Assembly (NCBI GenBank): GCA_029747015.1
Contig: JAKOGI010000184.1
Location: 356,001-420,000, forward strand
DNA: 64,000 nucleotides
Direction of reading: 5' to 3'
Source: Carnegiea gigantea
Lineage: Eukaryota > Streptophyta > Magnoliopsida > Caryophyllales > Cactaceae
The notes below the pieces were generated by a model. It worked only from the letters and a program-made list of their open reading frames with translations, ran no database searches and had not been told where the DNA came from. Positions 26,001-35,000 of this stretch are shown here, one piece after another. A program made the translations under genes and the position numbers. Positions within the stretch are counted from its first letter, which is position 1; each line of letters starts with the position of its first letter.

Positions 26001-29000
26001 CGAAAAATGTTATAAGCTACTCTTTCATGGAATGTCATAATGGCTCAAAATCACCAGCTCAAACAAGTTCGGGAAAGCCTTAAACTACATTTAATTATGG
26101 TGTGAGATACTTAAGCCTACTGCATTTAAATATACATTCTGCTTGCAATCATGCTCTCCCCTAGTGCAAGGTGTTGAGGAATCATCTGTCCCTACCCTAA
26201 ACCCTAGAATTGAATACAAGCATTAAACCCTAGATTTGAAAGGCATTGATTGTCTACTGCTCACTTAAAATGAAGTGGCAGACAACTCATGACTCATTTT
26301 TCTAATCCATTATAATTCAACGCTAAACAGTTTATTGAATGCAGGAAAAAAAAAAGGAATATGACTGTTTGGACTTCATGATATCACTGTAATTGATGTT
26401 CAGCTGGACTGACTCCATGTCAGTAATGAGAACAAAACTAATGAATAATACTAGACAGATGAGCAATGGCTCGTCCCTCATCCCATCTTTATATATAATG
26501 CTTGAGTGAAAAATAAGATTATTCAGAATCAAAGGACCCCAATAGCCCATCACGATACCATGATTTTGGATACCCCATAATAACACCCCCCCCCCCACCC
26601 AACCCAAATTAAAAAAAAAAAAAAAAACACCCTGCAAGAGTCAGGACACTGAATTTCATCACATAGTTGGAGCCACCGGGTTCTCAAAATGTTATGAATA
26701 AAGATAGCAGTTGGCACATAGTACATTGGTCCTATATTCATCCAAAGACAAACTGAAGACATATAACATAAAAACTATGGCATAAATTATTATGCCATTA
26801 TCAGTAACATGACAAATACCACAGAAAGCATTTTCCAAAAAAGATACTGCTGTGATGGAAGAAACAGAATAATTATTACAAAGTAGCATCATGGATATGG
26901 ATTTTCATTACCGGTTGCCCAGCACAAGCAAAGGCAATGCCACCACACGTGGCAGAGACAATAACAACAACCAGCTCTGATATCAGTCTGCAACAACAGA
27001 CGTATCTTGAGTCAGCCACATAAAATTTTGTGAATATGAATTAAGTGGGATAAACTGCTTGCTAACCTTAAGTCTAGCTGGAGCATAGGATACTTTGACT
27101 TTGGCTTCGATATAATGAAAACATTATCCTGTTCAAAAATATAGTGAGAGTAGGATCGTAATCTGTAGACATCATATGTCCAATTAACAGCCCAGGGCAA
27201 CATGAGGCCCATTGAGGTAGATAGCAAGTGACATTCGTAGGATATACCTTTCGATCTATCAATGTTGGTGTATCCTCAGCTTGGTTATCATTATCTAAAT
27301 TAAAAACATGATGCAGTTGGAAAGACCTAAAACGTTCCAGCATGTGTTAGACTATTCAAGTCTAAAGAATGAATTAGACTCCATGAAGCACGGTTCATAC
27401 AAAATATAACATGAAAAACAATAATTGAAACAGAGGCATTTAACTGTCTAAGTTTAGATCACTTAGACTCAATAACAGTAACCTGCCATATTGAGAGAGG
27501 GAAAAGGGAAATCAAGCCCAACATAACATGAATTTTCAGAACTCTGAAACTTATCCAATAGTAATTAGTACTATGAACAAGCTTATGTTTCATCCACAAG
27601 ACAAATTACATACTTGTCCTCCTTTGTTTCATTTTTCTTCGACTTCACTCGAGCAACAGTCTCCAGAACAGCCTGGTTGGAACAAAAGAAATTAGCTCAT
27701 ATTCAGATAATTGACTTGTAAACCCACACAGTGACATACAGTACACATAGAAGTAACTAAACAGCATGTGGCTGAGTGGTTTGGTAGTCAGTTCTCAGTT
27801 GGGTAGCCCCACCACAAAGGCAACCAGATTCTTTATAGGAATTTGTGGGATAATAACAGGCCAAAGGCCTTCTGGACTTTGTGCCTAGGTGTCCCCCCCC
27901 CCCCCAAAAAAAAAAAAAAAAATTGCTACTTGTGGTCCTAGTAGTCGACCCAAGCTCCAAAAAGGGAGGAGGGGGGCTTACCAACTTTATCCAAAAAGAA
28001 AAGGCCAGTCTCCTAATAGCCCTAAAAAATGATCGAGCAAAAATAACATCTATATTTTGGAAAAAAAAAAAAAAGCACATGCACATAACAAGCCATTCCT
28101 AGCCCCCCCCCCTCTCTCCCACAACCTCCCCAAGCTAAAAGTAGCTTACGGACAAACATGAACAACTGTCTCATAACAAAGGTCAAATCGAAGCATAGGC
28201 AAAGGCACAGCTGTCTCATAACAAAGGTCAAATCAAGATCTTCCATGAGTCTCTGAAAACAATGGAACAACAACAATAGAACTAGAATGGATCCATCCAT
28301 CACATGCCCAGAATTCAAATGTAGGCAACCATATACCTGCAAGCACCGGTCTGAATTCAAGAGACCCGGAAAAATTCTGTATTGACTGAAAATTTTAAAA
28401 AAATAAATAAATGATACCACTCTCAAATGCAAAGTGAGCCTCTGGAACTCGCCAAGCTATTTCCAACGGCAATTAAAAAACACAACTCGAAAAGCTTGTT
28501 TAAATCAGACTCTAACATTGGTAAACTAGGTTTAGATGGAACTCAGGCTTCATTTTGGCAATGATGATTGGCATCCCTAAATGCGCAAATCCTAACACTA
28601 ATTAATTATAAGGAATGAAATTTCCATTGATATAAACTATGCATGCTCAGAATATTCTAATACATTCATCATTCTCTGACACAAAAGAAATATCATTCTT
28701 CCCTTCAAATAGCTTCGAGGAACCAGAACAGAATTTGTTTACAAGATAACAGATACGAAAGCAGCTTTGTATCTACCGTTTGCATGGTATGGTAGGTCTA
28801 GAACTTTCTCAAGATCTTTTAAAACAATACCTACTTCACCTTTCATACCCAATAGAGATGGATATTTCAGAGAAATATAAAGGACATTCCGAGTATCATT
28901 ATCAAGGACAATAAACCAGAAAATAATTTTTGGTACAAGCAAATGCAATGACGAGCTCCAACATGGATGTTATGCTGACTGTTTTAACAACTTCAGCTTA

Positions 29001-32000
29001 CATATTACAACTAGATAAACCGATGGTTCCATGATCAGAGGGATACTCATGAATCATGATGTTATGCTAATGGTGCTATACAAGATTACTAGTCCACCAC
29101 CCACATTGACCTGGCAGAATGCCCAATTTTGTGCTTTCGTCAGAAGTCAGAATACAAACATGTCATCAGGGCAGTAATTCCGTCAAACTAGCTGTAAATT
29201 GTACAACAGAAAGCAACAGTTCAAAACGGGTGAGTGAAGTAACGAGTGTAGCATTGTAGAATATTGCCAATGACAATCATTGAACAACTGGCGGTTGTCA
29301 CAGCGTTGATTGCTTAAAAGATTAGCCAAAAAATGTTTGGGCTTATATTGGCATAATCCTTCTATTAGCATAAATATAACAAGGCCTGTCACAATCAATG
29401 TCATTAATAAAAAAAATCATCAGTTACTGAAAAGCAAATAAATCAAAGATATAAATGCCACTCTCTGTTTCATGACAGTTGTTGCAAATTTTATCACAAC
29501 CTTGCCACTCTCTGTTTCATGACAGTTGTTGCAAATTTTATCACAACCTTTCTCTGTTACAAACAACTAAAATATGGCCTGCCTCCATCATAAATCCCAA
29601 ACAGTCGTCGTAGCCTTTTCCAAGTGAAGCATTAAAAACAAGTAAAATATGGCAAAAATGCAAAATGCAGTTCACTCAACTTCAAAACGTTTATGACGCA
29701 GCCCACCCCAGAATGACCTCATCTTGAATCCATGACCGAAAACTGAATGCTGTTCACATAAAAGTTGCAGACTAAAGCTTCAAGATTCGAATGAAGGTAT
29801 TTGCGTGCACCCTCAATCTACAATTCTACATCAGTCATACTCGTCCACTATTAGATGCAATCTCACCCACAGGTTTTAACCTTTAAGTATACAATTATTC
29901 TTCCGAGGATTACCTGTAGTAGGTTAGAACCATTGAGCCACCACAATCTATGCACTTCTTATATTTTAGGTTTCTCAAACATGAATATTTAACAATCCAC
30001 ACACATAACAAGTGAACTAACTGAAAAGTAATTCCACATAAAGCTATAGTTAAGCTACATTATCTAGTTTACACTTTACAGCCTTTGAATTGTATGTAAC
30101 ATATAAAGTAATGCCCTTTTCTTTGATAAGGAACATATGAAGCTGTAGCCTAGATGACAAATAAACACTAGGACAATTGATAAAGATACCAAAACCAAAT
30201 GAATAGATCAACTAAACAAATCATATCATTGAAAGAATTATTAGTCCTTCGAAGTTCCACCGCATATAGTCCGTCATGTTGGTTATTAGCCACCATTCTA
30301 CTCTGGCAAAGGGAGGGACAGAAGGTATCGCGAATTAATGCTACTCTTGATCTTAGAACATCAAAATGTACTCAGCCTAGAGCCTAGAAAGCACTAAGAG
30401 AGATTATTTCTACTTTATACAGGGGGGGGGGGAAGTGACACAATGGCTCAAAGGGCAAAGAACCAAAGCCTCATACATGAACATTTTTATGAGTAACCAA
30501 ATGATATATTAAAGGACTTTTGGATTTAATAACACAAACTTTTTTGCTGGCACTCCCAACTCCCAATTTTGACCCTGTTTAATTTTAACATACCACCGCC
30601 AAGTTTTATGGTGCTTGTCTTGGCAGAGCAATGACGTGGACATTAAATTTCAGCTATTTGACTTTGACATTTTTCTAGGTGCGCATAAGCCTTAAAAGTC
30701 AATCAAATCCTTTAAGTCTATCGTCCATGCATCCAAAATAAGCCATTCACATCATTGCTCCACCGAATCAACCACCACACAACTCAATGGTGGTATGTAA
30801 AAATCAAATGGGGTCAGAGTTGGAACTGTTGGCAGCTGGCAAAAAAGCTCTTATTCATTTTGTCCAATGCCCCCAAAGTTCATATTATTAGCATTCAAAA
30901 ACCCTATATTAAAAGGACGCAAAAGGGGTATCCTATGTAAAAAGGAAGCAAAACCAAAAAGCACCCCACTTTCGTGATAATTGTCTACAAAATCTGGAAA
31001 GGTCAACACTAAGAAGCACTTGACTCCAACAATACAACGATATCAAATAATAAAGTTTAAACTTTAAACTTTAAACCCATAATAAGATACAACTTTTCCC
31101 ACGAGAAATCCTCTATTTCCTTGCCTTCCATTCCAAATATTCCACCACAAATCAAGGGAATCAACCCCAAGTATCAAGAATCCAAATCTTCTCTATCCTT
31201 CTTTTTCAGGCCATGGAAACATCTTTGGAATTACCTGGTCCAAAGCAATAAACCCTAACAGGGAGAGCAACATATGCCAAAGTAAACAACCGAACATACG
31301 ATAAAAGAGGTGTTATCCCATTCCTCCCCCGGGTGCAAAATACCTCAGCGCCAGGTTAGGTTCCTTCTCTTCGGCACATATAGCATCCACCCAAGCCCCA
31401 GAAAAAAGACCGGGGGGGGGGGGAGCAAAAAGGGTACAGCAGAATAGGAGCACAAGATCTCTGGATGTCCTCAACAAGAGAATCAACAATGTTAGACATT
31501 TCAAGAAGTTGTCATGAATATTTATAACCCTAAAATTTAGTTTCAAAAGGGGGAAGCCATACCGATGCTCGAAGTGCCCAAGGAATGAAAGGCCAAGTAA
31601 AGGTGCAGGCATCACGAATGTAGAGTGCAGATTTTCAGAAAGTTCTTAATTTTATGCTCAAAAATATTATGCACCAAGAAATTAAATAATTTCTTTCATA
31701 GAAAGTGACAAGGCACCACGATAGAAATATTATATCATACGTAAGATTTTTGGATATTCCAAAACACTGCTCCCCAACCATATATGCATTGCGTGTCACA
31801 TGAAGGCAAATAAATGTCATTAAATTACATAAACATTTTAATTTCAGCCCTAAACATCCCCCTCACATATCATGGTGTTCAGGGCGGGAAAAGAAAACGA
31901 GAAAAAAAAAAGGGTTGATGTCTGATAATAGGGGAGGACCATAACCAATCTATTACTTATCTGAAGCCGCGATGATGACAAGCGATGTTCACAAAGCAAC

Positions 32001-35000
32001 CATTGGTGATGGTCCACCAGTTGCAAGGTCTAACTCTCCCACACTTCAGCATTTGGAAAATAAGGTTTGTGAATTAGGGCTCGCAAACCAGTGCTACAAA
32101 ATAGACACTTCAATTTAGAGCTAAATCAGAGCATATGTGGTGCAATTGATTCAGGGCTTTTGCTCGAATCAATCATGCATGATGTGGTAACTTCTAAGTC
32201 GAAGAAATTTTGACATTTCAATGGTTGGCATATCGAATCTCTCAAGCTCTCACACAGTCACACTTGACTATTTGGGGATCATAAGGAGTTGCACGACGTA
32301 TGGAGCCTTCACCTCGGGCCAGGTATATCTAACGCACACATCTCCATATGCCTCCAAAAAAATGGGGCTTCAGTGAAGCTTGCGGTCTTGATCACAGTAT
32401 CAGAAACTGGGAGTGTGCCTCAGTCAACTACAAAACCTTTCTGATGCAACGAAAAAGCTCGTCACAAATTGGCCACCTTTTCTATCCCTGCCTCCAGGTC
32501 AACATCATGTGCCTAGGGGTACTTTTTAAAACGAAATAGTAAAAGATCCTATAGTGGATTACACAATCACAGCATTGCTAAGGTAAGGACGTCAGGTTAC
32601 CTATACTCGGATCTCCAAGACCATATTTATGTAGAGGCAACACAAGGAGGTGGTATTGTTGTTCATGCATAAAGCAAAGTAACTTTAGTCATTTTTCCCA
32701 AGTACCATACTTGGTACGCTAGAGGTCATGTTCATGTGTTCCTCAACACTCATCGTTGACAACATAGACAAGAGACAATGACAAAGCACTATGTCCTGCC
32801 ATTCCAATGGTGATCCACACAAAAAATCCCTAAAGCAAGAAACAATCCTAAGTCAAATTGTAGAGCCAAGGACAAAGGAAAGAGAAATCCCTAGCCACAT
32901 GATGTATCTTGTTTAATAACCTAAAAAGACCGCGCCATTGAGCTAAATGACAAATAGCGAGATGAATCAATGGATAGCCATCCTAACCTTCTACTGAAGC
33001 ACCATCCTCCAGGAAAAGGGCAATGTCAAGCACTTAACAACATAACTATGAGACTACAACATCCTTTGAAGTTCTTGTCAACGGTTCTCCAACGGAGTTC
33101 TTTTCGGCTTCTAGAGGTCTTCGTCAGGGAGACCCTTTATCCCCCCTTTTGTTTCTGCTGGTCATGGAAGTATTTACAAGGATCATTGACGTGGCATCTA
33201 GTGCAGGGCTTATATCTGGGTTTAAAGTGAGCTGCTCGATTACAACAACTATGAGTGTCTCCCATCTTCTTTTTGCAGACGACATTATTGTTTTTTGTGA
33301 AAATGATTGTGAGCAGATGGTGAATCTTCGTTGTGTGCTCACTTGGTTTCATGCGGTTTCGGGTCTTCGGGTAAACTTGGCTAAGAGCTCTATCCTGCCT
33401 ATTGGACACATGGACAATATTCAAATGCTTGCAGGCGTTTTAGGTTGCAAAGTCGATGCCTTTCCGACTACTTACCTAGGTCTCCCTCTCGGTGCTAAAT
33501 TTAAGAAGAAAGTCATTTGGGACCCAATTATGTGAAATTTGATAAAAGACTTTGTGGATGGAAGTCTATATACCTTTCAAAAGGGGGGAGATTAACTCTC
33601 ATCAAGAGTGTTCTCTCAAATATCCCGACTTACTTCCTCTCTCTTTTTCCCTTACCTTCTTCAGTGGCCAATAAATTAGAAACAATCGAGAGAAATTTCC
33701 TTTGAGGTTCTTTTGGGAGTGACTTCAAGTTTTATCTTGTAAGATGGAACATTGTGAAGCAACCACTGCATTTAGGAGGGTTAGGTATAAGGGACTTGTG
33801 TCTCTTTAACGAGGCCCTTTTTGGTAAGTGGCTGTGGAGATTTATGAATGAAAAAGGCAATCTATGGATGAAGGTAGTTACCATCAAATATGGGGACGAT
33901 GGATTCAGATGGTTTCCCTCTATCGCGAAGGGCTCTTATGGGTATAGTCTTTGGAGATATATCTCCAAAGGTTGGGGGAGATTCTTTCCACACTGTTCCT
34001 TTGAGGTAGGAGATGGCTCTTCAATCTTTTTTTGCCATGATCGCTGGTACGGCGAGATTCCTTTGAAAGACTTGTTACCTAGCCTTTATGTTTTGGCAGT
34101 GGACAAAAATGCCTCTGTTGCTAAGTATCGAGAGCAGGTTTATGGTAACAGTTTTTGGGCACCTGTGTTTGTTCGAGATGGATTCGTTGCTTAGTTTGAA
34201 AAGGCACAGGTGAGGCACAGGCTGGCGCCTCACCCACACCCAGGCGACGCCCATTCCTGAAGCCACGCGAGGCGTGCGCCTCATGGCGCCTCACCGAGGC
34301 GCAAGGCGAGCCAGGCGCGCGCCCAGAGGAACTTAAGGCTTCCTTCGGAACAAAAAGGAAAGAATTGGAAGAAAACACTTAAAGCTTGCCTCGGCTGCCT
34401 TCTTCAGCCTCTCAACTCAACTGTGCTCGACCATTCGAAACCCTAGAGGCCTCAACTCTTCTCAATCGAAGCCTTCATCTCAGTCGACCAGGTATGTGTA
34501 TGTTTTCTCTTCTTCTCTTCTTCGTCCTGCTGTTCTTCTTCTCTTCTTCGTGCTGCTCTGCTTCTTCTCTGCTACCGTCGACCAGCCGGCCATGGTTGTG
34601 TTGCCTTCTTCTCCTTTTTTTTTCCGTTTTTCTCTCTCCCTTAAGCTCTCATCCTCTCTTTTGGCGTTCTCTGTCTCTGTTCAAGCCATTTTCATCACCT
34701 TTCCTCCCCTGTTTTCGGGTTACTAACTTCTCCAGTTCTCCTCCTCTGTTATGTCTATCGGGTTCCTCAGGTCAGGTGCTCTGTTCAAGCCTTCTTCAGC
34801 AGCAATATCACGTTTTTTTTTTTTTTTAATTTGCTTTGCTGGCAGGGCATGGTAGAAATGTGATTATTTTTTTTTGTTAAATTTGCAACAACTAAATTTT
34901 CCATTTTGTGGTCAGTGGAATTTTTTTTTGCTGGGCAGGGCAAGCAGGGCAGAAATGTGATTATTTTTTTGTTAAATTCAGCAGTCCTCCATTTTGTCTT

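Noticed and set aside
27770..27860. SINE with box A TGGCTGAGTGG
   Set aside because: No acceptable box B at the right distance; box A alone is too weak.
33137..33424. Minus-strand ORFs over the LINE RT
   Set aside because: Antisense shadows; the plus strand carries the FADD motif.
34386..34829. Ser/Phe/Leu-rich ORF of 147 codons
   Set aside because: A pyrimidine-rich stretch inside the hAT element; low complexity opens the frame.
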